From: Craterostigma plantagineum
Lineage: Eukaryota; Streptophyta; Magnoliopsida; Lamiales; Linderniaceae
Direction of reading: 5' to 3'
NCBI GenBank assembly: GCA_027422505.1
Contig: JAPQWV010000659.1
Coordinates: 124,001-188,000 of the forward strand
Length of the DNA stretch: 64,000 nt
In this document: piece by piece, positions 12,245 to 23,630 of the stretch
Layout of the letters: each line of letters opens with the position of its first letter
How positions within the stretch are numbered: the first letter of the stretch is position 1
The notes under the pieces: generated by a model
The model's database searches: none
What the model was told of the DNA's origin: nothing
The model's input: the letters and a program-made list of their open reading frames with translations, nothing else
Position numbers and translations under genes: made by a program

Positions 12245-12745
12245 TCAAGGGAAGCAATGGTAGCACAGAAAGATCACCACAGCCAAGATCAAAGCCCCAG
12301 ACTGTCTCCCCTCTTGAGACAAAACCCAATGCAATAGAAAGAAGGCCAATGCAATAACACATCCCCACCCAAGTTCTTCCCCGTCGCACTTCACCGATGT
12401 TAGGTAAGCGCCTGCTAAGTACACTATCGATATCAGCATTAAAGGCCCGAGGAGCGTAGTTGTAACCGTGTAAGTGATGAGAATCAACGCCAGAGGAAGA
12501 ACTATGGTGTGGTTCGCGGAATAAACTGCCAGCAATACTAGGACAGGGATGAACACGAAGCATGTGAAGATGGCGTTTTCTCCATCAGAGATTAATGGAA
12601 GGTTGAGGGTCGTGATTGAATTCGAATTCCCGCGAAGCAAAAGCCCTAATCCCACGACGAGGAGGAGAGGGATTATTGGAGAAGGGATGGCGCTGGGTGG
12701 TCGTTCTTGGTAGTGATTCTTGGCCTCCCATGATGAATCATCCAT
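12245..12745 (-). CDS. Small multi-pass membrane protein, unknown function
   Basis: Single-exon frame of 166 residues that I do not recognise. A hydrophilic start (MDDSSWEAKNHYQERPP) is followed by about five hydrophobic segments: PIIPLLLVVGLGLLL, FTCFVFIPVLVLLAV, TIVLPLALILITYTVTTTLL plus the following stretch, CVIALAFFLLHWVLS, and ALILAVVIFL at the end. The stop follows closely after the last helix. A TATA-like sequence lies about 80 bases upstream of the ATG, which supports a real gene. A longer overlapping frame (12240-12563) is a shadow. No known domain is evident; an endomembrane protein is all that can be inferred. Confidence 0.65.
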   Translation of the reverse strand: MDDSSWEAKNHYQERPPSAIPSPIIPLLLVVGLGLLLRGNSNSITTLNLPLISDGENAIFTCFVFIPVLVLLAVYSANHTIVLPLALILITYTVTTTLLGPLMLISIVYLAGAYLTSVKCDGEELGWGCVIALAFFLLHWVLSQEGRQSGALILAVVIFLCYHCFP

Positions 12746-12824
12746 TTGTGTCTGAAATACGATGATGTTGTAAGGGAAGATTGAAGCTTATTGTTATGCT
12801 TTGAGTTGGTGTGAGAAAGTAGCT

Positions 12825-12832
12825 TATATATA
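12825..12832 (-). promoter_or_regulatory. TATA box of the small membrane-protein gene
   Basis: TATATATA on the minus strand, about 80 bases upstream of the ATG at 12745. It is positioned to start a transcript with a short leader. Confidence 0.5.
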
Positions 12833-14371
12833 GATAGAGATAGATAGATGCGTGGGTTGGTAGTTTGAGTTAGAGTGTATTAAGGTTAGAGTAGAGAGGA
12901 ATGAATGAACACATGCAAAAGCATCTTTAGGGATGATGAGTCAAAGCTTTGGAATGAATGCTTCTTAACTGACAAAAACAAACAAACAAGTCTTGCGTTT
13001 TCTCTTGTTATATCCTTAAATTCGGCTAATTGTTTGGATTAAAAGAAAGGAGACAAGGCGAAGGATTAAAAGCTAATACTACTACTCTTTTACTTGTGGG
13101 ATTAGTTTTGTATTTGATTCAAGAAACCGTCAAACAAGTGTTTGGGGGTTGGTTGATGACATAATTTAGGTAGTGAGAAATTCCAACAAAATGAGTTCAA
13201 AGGAGATATAAAAATGCTTCGTTTTCAATTTGTTTGGATATGCTTTCAAGTAAAAGTTTGGTTTTCGGAATAATAATTGATGGAAATCAAGGTAATGGAC
13301 AACGACGCATAAAAAGGGTTAATTTGTTAAAAAAATATTTAATTAACTATAGCATTTAATTTTAACGGCTCATTATTACTATGGCCATTAATTAATCAAC
13401 TTTAAAACATCCATTAACATGCGGCATTAGTAATCCCATATGTTGTTAATTAAGGTTGTGCATTATTTGATTATAGTGGATGAAGTAATGCCGTTAATTA
13501 CAACATCCACTAATTATAGCTGTAAACAGGAGATTTAATTGTATCTATTATTGTAAACATATATAATTTAAATTTATGAAAATCATAGATTTTGTTGGAC
13601 CGAGGCCCATGGGCAAAATAACATCCATTAAGTTTCATTTTTCTTTGTTCAATTGTTTTTTAAAGATAGTAACAAAAAATGCATGTGGATCTTCGCCTTT
13701 AAGCTTTTAGGAAAAATATATATTTCAAGTACGTTCAGATTCTACCCAAATAATGTACTTGGCCGCGTCATCGACAACTACATGTCTGCTATGTAATTAA
13801 ATATTCTATAAGTAGACGAGATTTCATTACATTTGAGTCACCAAAAAAGAAGATTGTCTTGAATTAATGTATATATTATTGTCAACCATTCCTGGAAATG
13901 GGATGATTTAATCTATTATTTGGTTTTTCTCTTGTATAATTTAAATGTTCATTTTTATTATGGAAACCATTTCATTTAATTGAAACATTAGGTTTTTCCT
14001 ATAGAAACTATGGATATAACAAAATCTCGATTATGGATTCGAATTTTGGAGCATAAAATAATATTCGTAAAGCCTGAGGTCGTTGATTGGAGTAAAAAAT
14101 AATTTATATGATTTCATATGCAATTTTCCCTCTATTTTTTTGTGTTCAAACAATTTTTACCCTACATTATTGGACACTATCATATCCCTATAACAAAATG
14201 ATTAGTACGAAAAACTAGGCAAACAAACGTCGTTGTCGCAGCTGACGCATCAATGATGAGTCATTATCGACATGAAATAATAAAATTAATTAAAATATGA
14301 AACCCATGCACGAAACTATGATCTATCATATATGAGAATAAAATGAATATAATATGAATAATAACAATTCA
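12833..14371. other. AT-rich intergenic DNA
   Basis: I see no gene or complete transposon. Several short AT-rich inverted motifs lie around 13.3-13.5 kb. Confidence 0.5.
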
Positions 14372-14380
14372 TTCGCAAGT

Positions 14381-15365
14381 GGGGTTTTTAATTTAATAAT
14401 TAAAACCAATCAACCATAAACAAAATAAACAACAAATGAAAATCATTAATAAAACAGACATTTTCGTCGTCCCAAGTGACGAGTTACTAACTCGTATCTT
14501 GGGAATACGAGTTACTTGTCCACGGTGGGCTGACATGGCATTTCAAGTAACTCGTCATCCCAGATGACGAGTTACTCTTTTTCTTTTTTTTTTTTTAAAT
14601 TTTAACTTATTTTATATTTATTACTTATATAATCCACCAAATCATAATATCATCGTTATCACATGTAATTTTACATAATAAAATCAATAAATGCATCTAA
14701 TTTATTGTTTGTTTCGCGACGATTAAAATGATATGCATATCTTATATTTTTCGAATATAAAAAATATTTAATTATTTTATAAGATATTGAGAAATAAACG
14801 AGTTCTTAAAAAAATATATTCTTATATTGATTAACAGAAGGATTGATATATATATACACATCATATATATATACGACTAATCGACTTCTATGAGCTACCG
14901 AAAATACCCCTCGCATATACCTAAAATACAAATATTAAACAATACTGTTAGCAGCAACTTCACTATAAAAATAATTAAATATTTTCGATATCCGAAAAAT
15001 ATAAGATATCCATATCATTTTAATCATCGCGAAACAAACAATAAATTAGATGCATTTATTGATTTTTATTATGTAAAATTACATGTGATAACGATGATAT
15101 TATGATTTGGTGGATTATATAAGTAATAAATATAAAATAAGTTAAAATTTAAAAAAAAAAAAAAAAAGAGTAACTCGTCATCCCAGATGACGAGTTACTT
15201 GAAATGCCATGTCAGCCCACCGTGGACAAGTAACTCGTATTCCCAAGATACGAGTTAGTAACTCGTCACTTGGGATGACGAAAATGTCTGTTTTATTAAT
15301 GATTTTCATTTGTTGTTTATTTTATTAATGATTGATTTTTTTTTAATTATTTAATTAAAAACCCC
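14381..15365. mobile_element. Non-autonomous Mutator-like (TIR-MULE) hairpin element, 985 bp
   Basis: Two arms of roughly 400 bp are inverted copies of each other (about 14381-14790 and 14960-15365). The centre is an AT-rich loop of about 170 bp. The arms begin GGGGTTTTTAAT. The 9 bases TTCGCAAGT flank both ends exactly (14372-14380 and 15366-15374), the diagnostic Mutator target duplication. Each arm also holds smaller palindromes built from GTAACTCGT/ACGAGTTAC (for example GTAACTCGTCATCCCAGATG and its mirror). A transcript would fold into a very long hairpin. There is no transposase. The arms are very similar, so insertion appears recent. Confidence 0.9.
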
Positions 15366-15374
15366 TTCGCAAGT

Positions 15375-16716
15375 TGTACTAATAAATTAATTCAATGGTG
15401 TCCAATGGTATTAGCATCATAAAAGTTGCATTTTTCTCAGCCCAAACTCATCCATTTTGTGATAAACCTAACGACCTTATCTCAATTCTCATCTCACTCG
15501 TGACACAAATTTTATATCTTACCTAAGTCTTGGTAATATTATTACTTTATTATATCTATCTATCCATTTCTATATTAAATTACGCGTTAAGGTTAGATCA
15601 TTGATCCAACACTAATTTGCTTCATATAATATTATTGTATAGCTAATAGATATATAAAAATGCTCAATGTGACGTGCCGTTTGATAGGTGATTTGATGCC
15701 CAAGCATATCCAACCCTTGAAATATATTAAAATAATACATCGATACTCAAATAATGTTATTTTATTTGTAATATTTCCAATACTCTTCCCTTTTTTTCCC
15801 CTATCCGAAAGGATAAAGAAAAAGAAAAAAATAAAAAAAAAAAGAAAGAAAGGAAATGTCACGTTTTTTCTGTTAATTTTCAAATATATATATAAAAAAA
15901 GATAATGTTAACAAAAAAATAATGTCTTTTCTATTACCTGCACTCCATTTTCAAAGTATTGGCCCCTAAGCCTATCCTATATATTTCTTTTTTGGCTTTT
16001 AAAAGGATAATTAAAAAAGGAGCCAATGTTGAATACCATTTTCTCCTTCCCCTTCTCTTCTTCACTGTATCAAATCGAGTTTGTCTACGCAACACAAACA
16101 CTAGCCCAGACACAAACGAACGCACACCAACGCAAAGATTGAAATTTTATAATTTATAATTGGGTATCATTACATGTGCTGATGCAAGAGCTGAGAAGTT
16201 CCAATACTATGGATGTTGGAAAGCTCAGCTGTCTTACTAATAGCGCCAGCTTCCACCATCATTCTGGGACTTGTTTCAGTAGTTGCAGTAACAACAATCT
16301 AGCAACCTTTTCCTTGTCTTCATTCACTCTTGGAAGTTACCGTTCAATGTCCGAGATGGGCTGTGTTAAATCTTGCATCAACCCACCCTTGTTTCGTTCG
16401 ATTCCCAAGATTATCCTCTCTTCCCCTGTTTCTGGTGGTGAGAGGGTTTGATTCTTGAATCTTCTTCTGATCGAATCTTTCAGGGATCCTTGCGATATAT
16501 TCTTGAATTTTTTACCCCCCTTTTTACTGTATATTTCCCCCTTTCCGTTGCTTTCTTGCTGGTTTTTGAGGGGTGTAATTAAAGACAGTTGTTTCCGCTT
16601 GAGCCCAATATCAGCAACCCTTTTTTTTGCTTTCTTGAAAAGTTGGGCACCTTCTCATCCAAGTTTTATAATCCCTCTTTCGTTGTATTGTTTCGCTGTA
16701 TTTCCCATTCAAGAAA
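15375..16716. other. Intergenic DNA and probable 5' leader of the SirB1-like gene
   Basis: Poly-A/T tracts lie at 15.8 kb. A 91-codon frame at 16176-16451 (plus) is Ser/Cys-rich and ends just after a GTGAGA splice-donor-like site. It could be an upstream frame in the leader, or an alternative first exon of the gene that follows. The phase of that donor does not join cleanly to the next exons, so I do not call it. Confidence 0.4.
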
Positions 16717-18815
16717 ATGTTGCGTGTTTCAATGTGTGGGTTTAGTAATCATCACAAGGCAATGACAATTAGTGGTGTTCTTGGGGCATCTTCTTTAACC
16801 ATGGCCACGCCTTTGCCTTCTTCGTTGGGAAACTGTGGCAGGTACTTTTTGGCCTTTTGCAGTTCAAGAATTGGGTTTATGTTTTCTTCGTACTTCATTG
16901 AATATTGTATGTTCTTCTCTACTCAAAAAAAAAAAAAAACGTCGGAATAGGAACTGTTTGCCTGCTTCAAAAGATGAAACTGCTGCTACCAAGAAAGTGA
17001 AGCTAAGCAGCAATTCAATCATGGCTTCATCTTCTTCAGCCGAGCCCAGAATATCTTCAGGGGCCGAGTCGTATAAGAAGGTCGAATTCTCATTCTCTGT
17101 CACATCTTCTGTTAAAGATCCAATCTTTGCATGGCCACTTTAAAGCTTTTATTATCTCTCTAATCTTCATATGATCACTTACAGATCCTCAAAGCTGCTA
17201 GAGACAAATTTACCAGAGAAATATCTTTCCAGTCTATGGACAAAGACATCTCACTTGTTAAGGTTCATTTCACAGACTCATCTAAATATCCCAATTCGAT
17301 AAAATCCCAGAATCTTTTGATCAATTTATCGAAATTTTCACAGGCATTGCTATACATTGGGGCCGAAGACGAAGCTTTCTTGGCCTTCAACCGCGAGATC
17401 GACGCTCATTCTTACCACAACGAAAGGAGCGAAACGACGAAATCTCCCAACGACGACGTAGTAAACGACGAATGCCTAGAAACTATGCCTATGTCTGGTA
17501 AGAACATAAGCGATTGGCTGTTAGAGTTAGACGCCATAGCTAAAGAAGTCGAAGCTGAGTTAGTTCCAAGAGACATTGGCTGTTATCTGTCTGAAGTTGT
17601 CGACGCTGTGAACAAAGTTCTATTCCACTTCAGAGGCTTCAAAAGGTCGCCGGCGATCGTAGATTCGAAGTGCTCTTACTTGCACTCCGCCTTAAGCTGC
17701 CGAAGCGCCACGGGTATATATTATCATAAAATAAAATTCTTTCTTTCTAGGCGCGCCACGCGCGATGATAGGCACAAAAACGACTGATTATAAATTTTGT
17801 ATCACTATATTGGCAGCGATTTTGCTTGGCGTTATATATATCGAGGTTTGCCGTAGACTTAACCTCTACGTCGTTGGATCTCGGGTTGGGGAAGAATTTC
17901 TGATATGGCCCTCGACGCGAAATCCCGAGGTTTTCTCGACTTTGCGCTGAAAAGGGCAATTTTTTTTTATGAATTTGTTAGAATTTCCCCTTTTTTTTCT
18001 TGCAGGAGTTGTTCAAGATAACCTCGGGAGACAGCCTTTTCGGGGTTGTCAATGGAAAGTGCGTCAACGATCCCAAGTCAAAGGCGTCGGACATAACTAG
18101 CAACTCATTGTTGGGGCTCGATATCGCGACGAATAGAGATATAATCGGAATAGCACTGGCGAATCTGATTGTGAGCGAGCTCATAAAAAAACGCTTATGT
18201 TACTCTTTATATATATTGGTATATGTATATTTCGTTTTTTTGATTTGTATATATGCAATGTACGACAGAGGCTTTATTGGAAAAGGTGTTCGAAGTCAAA
18301 CCACGGATTGATGTTGACTTCTCCGCTAAGGTCTCTTCAAGAATCGGATGAGAAGTTCAACGGTTCGAATGTTCCTATGCTTCGTCCTAAGGAGCTGAGG
18401 TTAGTTAGTTAGTTAGTTATGTTAGCCATTTTTGTCATTTCGCCCCCTAAAGTTTCGCAATTTCTTTCATTTCAGGCTTGCGATGATGGCTTCTGAGAGG
18501 TTATTAATCTTACAGCCTCATAACTGGTCTTTGAGGAGAGATTATGGCATGATGTTGTACTATAACAAGTAAGAAGAACTCAACTGTTTTTTCTTCATTT
18601 TAATTGCTATGATTATTATTTCTATTTTCGTGACGATTGTGAATAATAAACGCAGGGAATACGAAGCAGCGGTTCAAGAACTGAGCATCTGCATGGCTTT
18701 TGCGCCCGAAGAAGAGGCCCAAGTGTTGGAACATTTCGTGGAGAAGCTGCATTTAATGATGCTCGAACTGTCGTGGAAATCGCGGGGGCAGAAGGGTCAA
18801 TTGACGGCTATGTGA
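16717..18815 (+). CDS. SirB1/transglutaminase-like protein with TPR-like C-terminus, probably plastid
   Basis: Nine exons: 16717-16841, 16951-17080, 17185-17262, 17344-17713, 17817-17929, 18006-18170, 18269-18399, 18476-18568 and 18656-18815. All have GT-AG borders and consistent phase, giving 454 residues. The N-terminus is rich in Ser and Thr with few acidic residues, like a chloroplast transit peptide. The middle (ILLGVIYIEVCRRLNL, GVVNGKCVNDPK) matches the SirB1 N-terminal/transglutaminase-like domain. The C-terminus (MASERLLILQPHNWSLRRD, YNKEYEAAVQELSICMAF) has a tetratricopeptide look. No biochemical activity is established for the plant members that I know of. The exact start is uncertain: ATGs at 16717, 16732 and 16762 are in frame, and an upstream exon cannot be excluded. 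The intron before exon 2 has an unusual A-run next to its acceptor. Confidence 0.75.
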
Positions 18816-18998
18816 AAATGTTATCACCATTTTCTTGAACCTCTGCTATTTCTGGGATCGATGTTTTTTTTTTTCTCTTTTTTCAATTTTAAATGGTCTG
18901 TCCAAGAAGATGAAGTTTAATTAATGTTTAGTACAAGTTTGTTTAGTGTTTGAAGAAGGTGCAAGAAAATAAGTACCTCAAAGACAATGTTTATGAAT

Positions 18999-19285
18999 GA
19001 TGGGGAGGCCCCAAAATTCATGTGACTGGAGGTCAGGGGTTCGAACCCTACCTCCCACATGAATTTGGGAAGTCCCCATGAGGATTATTCGTCATGACTA
19101 TCGATGCCGGTATGGTTTGGGACGTATCCATCTGGCCCCGGGGATTAGTCCCACCTCTGGAGTGTGTGGCGTAAATAGCCCCCGCCTTGCCAAGTCTGTG
19201 TGGCGTAAAAAAGCACACGGCTGGCAGGCGCTAGCCCATATCCAGGCAGTGTGGGGATACCTCATGACAGGAAAAAAAAAAAAAA
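18999..19285 (+). mobile_element. tRNA-derived SINE with poly(A) tail
   Basis: The element starts GATGGGGAGGCC and carries the polymerase III B-box-like GGTTCGAACCC (about 19038-19048). It ends in an A-run (about 19271-19285). The 18 bases AAGACAATGTTTATGAAT occur directly before it (18981-18998) and directly after the tail (19286-19303), a perfect target duplication. It lies about 180 bases beyond the stop codon of the SirB1-like gene, probably at or near its transcript end. Confidence 0.9.
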
Positions 19286-19303
19286 AAGACAATGTTTATG
19301 AAT

Positions 19304-22229
19304 AAAAAGGTGCAATGCAATGGCCGATGGACTAATACGCCAATTATTGTTGTGATATTTTTGGGCCAACGGCCCAAAATATCATACTTTTGGGTTATCT
19401 TGTTGGGCATATAGCCCAATATGTTCTGAACTTTCTTTCTTAACAAAAAACAAGTTTTATTTATTTATGTAATTTATTTATTTATTTGCGATCGCACAAA
19501 ATGTCACGGCAGTCCATATATTCCCAATAAATTAAGTTTGTAGGAAATTTGAAAACACCACTCAAATGTCTATGATACATTACCACTCTTTCACACAGAA
19601 CCAATTCTCATGGCTCATGTGTCTCGTTCCAAAGCACAAACAAATTATAATAGTCAACAAGTTTTTATTAATGATATCGTAATCCGATCATTTCTTATAA
19701 AAAATTTTATGGAAACATTGGAAATTAGAGCATTCTATTTTCAGTTAGGGTACTTATGTTGTCGCTTACGTGAGAATGATATTGTGCGTGCGCATGCCTT
19801 TCAGTTCTATATCTAACCATGACATATATAATATATATATACATATATATATATGTGTGTGTGTGTGTGTATTTCTTTATAAAATAAGATACTCTTGTGA
19901 TTTTATTCCACATACAAAATCATGGCCTCTCCACTTACACCACCTAAGAACGTTATTTATATATATTAGCTTTCCCTTTTGCCTTAATAGTCTTTAATAA
20001 GGCAACCTTACACTCGTGATTATAGCATGGAGGCCTCGAGATTTCATATTTTGATATCATTGCTTCAATAATTTAGCATCATTGCAAGTTGGGTTTTATT
20101 TAATCATATCCTTGTGACAGAAAGTAGAAAATACTATATTTTTGGATTTTTCCAAAGTGGGAACTAAATTATAAACTATAAAAAAGAACATAGTCGGAAA
20201 TACACGAAACAAGCACGCGTGTTTTCCGATAACGTTCTTTCTTGCCTACAAATATTGCACTATATATGTGGTCGATTGGTGCAAATGTCATCTCTATCGT
20301 TAAGATTTGATGAAAAACATAAAAAAATAATAAAGGGAGATGGCAATGAATATTGATGGGGACTTTTGGGATGTGTGTTTCTTTCATATTGGTGTCTCAT
20401 CGCATGATATCATTGATTGAGATGATGAAATACATTACATTTTCCTGAAATGGCAATGGGCCTCAAAGGCATATTTTTAGGGTTCGAAAGCAATTTAGTG
20501 GCTCTGAAAACTTCTAATTGATTAAGGAATTCTTCTATAAATTTTTTTCTGTTATTTTCTCTTTATGTAAGTTACTTAATCATTGGCTATTATATGGAGA
20601 TAAAGCCGCCAAAGCGCCCCGCGAAAGCTACTTCTAGCTGGAAAGTTGGTGTTAATTATATGGTTCGATTATTTAAAAATGTTACATAGATTTTTCAATT
20701 GCAAGATAAGCTACAACTAATGTGAAAGCACTAACCCTAATGACGCACTTGTGTAATAACAAGTGGCAGATTAGTCGTCCTAACTCCTAAGTAAGAATTA
20801 TCTAATTTACACATCTTTAGCCTAGTAAAAGATGCATATATATTATGTATAAGTAGATATAAGAGATCTATTAAAATGAGTGGAGAATCCCAATTGAGTA
20901 ATAATAAACACAGCAGATAATGATGAGTCGTAGGGACATAGCCCACAACTCCACCAAACTTAAATTTTTGCATGTTTCATAATAATAGCATTACTTAGGA
21001 AATATATAACGAATAAAAAAGCTAAAAGAAATAATAAAACAGGCCTATGTTATAGCATATTTCATATGATTGTTTCCTCATCTAATGTTTCCTCAAATCA
21101 AATATATGTCCGGGAATGATTTATCCATCAAACAATTAATGAGTGGGATATTGTAGTTAAATGACAATGACAGAACTCTGGGAAATAAAAATAAATGATA
21201 TAGTATATACCATATATTTGATAGAATTCGATGTTAATGTATCATATGAATTCATAAACACAAGTGGAGTATACATAGCGTGAAAGTTGTTTCACTTTCT
21301 TCGAAAGTGATCGATCGACGATCGTCCCTTCGCAGTGGAGAAGATGCTGCTAGTTAATGATGAAAAGCAGTTATTCATAAATCAATTCATGGAATTGAGA
21401 TAACGTTTATTATTCTATTTACCGTTGAGTGGCATATAACCTGAATGCAGGGAATATTTTCAGATCCATGGACTCATATTAAGTTGATTATATAGAGCAT
21501 ATTGAAATCTGAGATTCAATTATATATCAGATAATTATATTCGTCAAGGATTAATTGAATATATAATCGAGTTGGATTAAATTCCTTCAACTTTGTCCAT
21601 TATCTCCACCGACCTTAACTGCTATCCGAACATTTCCAACTAATATTATTCTACATGGAGTGTTTTCTCTTAAAAAATAATAACAACGTTGGACCGTTGC
21701 CAACGTCTCAATCCCAAGATGCATCTCCTTGTTATTATTCTTCATAACAATGCCTATATTTTATATTCCATATATTTTCCTCTATTCTCATAATCAAAGA
21801 AGCCTTGCATCAATAGTTAAAATAAAACTCGATTCTTTTCTCTACACTAGCATATAATCATGATAATGGGGTGGGTGGGGGGCAAAGAATCCATGCAGCA
21901 CGAGGCTAATCTATTTATTTATGGAGAAGAATATTTAAAAATTTAGGAGGGAATATATGTCATAAAGAAGTTGAAAGTCAAGAAAGCATTGTTTTGGAAT
22001 CCAACTTCATCTCTGTAGTACTCTAAATACATACAAAAACATTAGAGAAACTTATCACATGCAATCGATCGGATCACAGAATTGCGTAAATAATAATAAA
22101 AAAAAAAAGTTAACCATCAATAATTCTAGCAAACGATAAAGGGGGATCGAAATGCTTTCATTACAAAAAGGTGGCAGGTATCAAATGCTTACCTATAACG
22201 AGAGATATAAGTAACTAATAAAGTAAGAG
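19304..22229. other. AT-rich intergenic DNA
   Basis: I see no gene. A TA/TG microsatellite lies at about 19825-19870. No open frame shows a domain or splice partners. Confidence 0.5.
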
Positions 22230-22998
22230 TAATTGACAAATGGTGCTTGAACTATGTCACATATAACTGTTGATGCTCAAACTTTTAAATGTGCCGTTTT
22301 GGGTCCTGAACTTTGCCATGTTACTTTCGGTAGTTGAAATGATCTTATATATTGTTGTGTGGCCCCTAATGCACATCCATATATGGAGGTGCATTTTTAC
22401 CTAAACAACGGTAAAAGAACAAGAGAGAACAGTTTTGCAAAGTTCAGGAACCAACACGGCGGCACATTTAAAAGTTTGAGCATTAATAACTACTACTAGA
22501 ATTTAATTTACATGCATGCTATAGTAATAATTAAATAAAAATTTAGTTTCGGTCACCACAATAATTTCTTTCATTTTTTTTTTTCACGAGGCATACAAAC
22601 ACAACCACTCCAACAATTAAATATCTTTTACATATTTTTTAACTTCATTGTTTTGATGTTTTCCAAGAGGCATACATAATTATGGTGTAATTATTTGAGA
22701 TATTTTTTAAATAAAAAAGTTAAAAAATCTCGTAGTAATCGCATATGAATATTATATTTCACACAATATCATGTCTATATAAAAATTCTAATTGTTGGTA
22801 CTTAAACTTTTAAATGTGACGTTTTGGTTCCTGAACTTTGCAAAACTGTCCCTTTTTGGTTTTTTTACCTGTTCTTAAGGTCAAATAAACAAAAAATGAC
22901 AGTTTTGCAAAGTTTAAGAACCACAACGGCACATTTAAAAGTTTGAGAACCAACAGTGAAACTGTGGTATAGTTCAAACACCACTTTTGCCGTTTACG
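22230..22998. repeat. Nested fold-back repeat, four copies of one unit
   Basis: The unit CAAACTTTTAAATGTGCCGT followed by TTTGG(T/G)TCCTGAACTTTGC occurs forward at about 22278 and 22802, and inverted at about 22432 and 22888. The outermost ends are also inverted: AAATGGTGCTTGAACTATG on the left and, on the right, the complement AAAGTGGTGTTTGAACTATA. It could be one MITE-like element with an insertion between two hairpins, or two related hairpin elements. No target duplication was found. Confidence 0.65.
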
Positions 22999-23556
22999 CA
23001 CATACAATCCGAAACGCCAAGGAGAATACCTTCTATTTCCTATCTACCCACAAATTCACACACAGGCCATACACTATGATGTACTACAGAGAAGACATAA
23101 AGAAAGGTAGAAATAATTACGGTGAAAAACGTTATAACCAAATAAAAGGGGGGTCGATTTAGATTAGCTTCATAAAAGTAGATCATAGGATGATTCTATC
23201 TGTACATGTACATTTCCTACTTCTCAATCATTGTCATAAAATCAGACATCAGCAAAGCTGTTTCAAAGCACAAGTACAATACATAATAATAAAGCTTCTT
23301 TGAGTTGAGTTGAGCTTGAGTGGCACGGCTCATCTCCCACTTACAGCAGTTGCCTATTGAAGCAGAACACCAAAACAACCACTAGACGAAAAGAAAGAAA
23401 CCACCGCATGAGAAAGGGAAAGAGCATTGTAAGTAACTAATCTAGTTGAGCAGTGTTAAAAGGTTCTTAAAGATAATAAAGAAAAAGAAAAGGTGGGATC
23501 CCACCAGTCTATAGCCTCGTGGGAAATCTTTACCTCAGTACTCCTTCGCCTCTGCT
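22999..23556. other. Promoter-proximal region of ABCG14
   Basis: I see no gene here. It lies immediately upstream of the ABCG14 TATA box. Confidence 0.4.
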
Positions 23557-23564
23557 TATATATT
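23557..23564 (+). promoter_or_regulatory. TATA box of ABCG14
   Basis: TATATATT about 70 bases upstream of the ATG at 23631, in the proper place for a short 5' leader. Confidence 0.5.
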
Positions 23565-23630
23565 CCATCGAAGCTTTCAGTTTCTCAGCCAAGAGTGAAA
23601 AAAAAATACCATATATAGCTTTTCTCAGCC

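Noticed and set aside
15830..15900. A-rich tract considered as a retroposon tail
   Set aside because: No flanking duplication or element body could be recognised.
16176..16451. Possible first exon of the SirB1-like gene or a separate small gene
   Set aside because: A donor-like GTGAGA is present, but its phase does not join to any of the following exons. It may be an upstream frame in the leader.
18290..18350. Apparent frameshift in the SirB1-like gene (frame ending SSRIG-stop)
   Set aside because: Using the acceptor at 18268 instead of 18270 gives an open, family-like reading (RLYWKRCSKSNHGLMLTSPL), so the gene is intact there.
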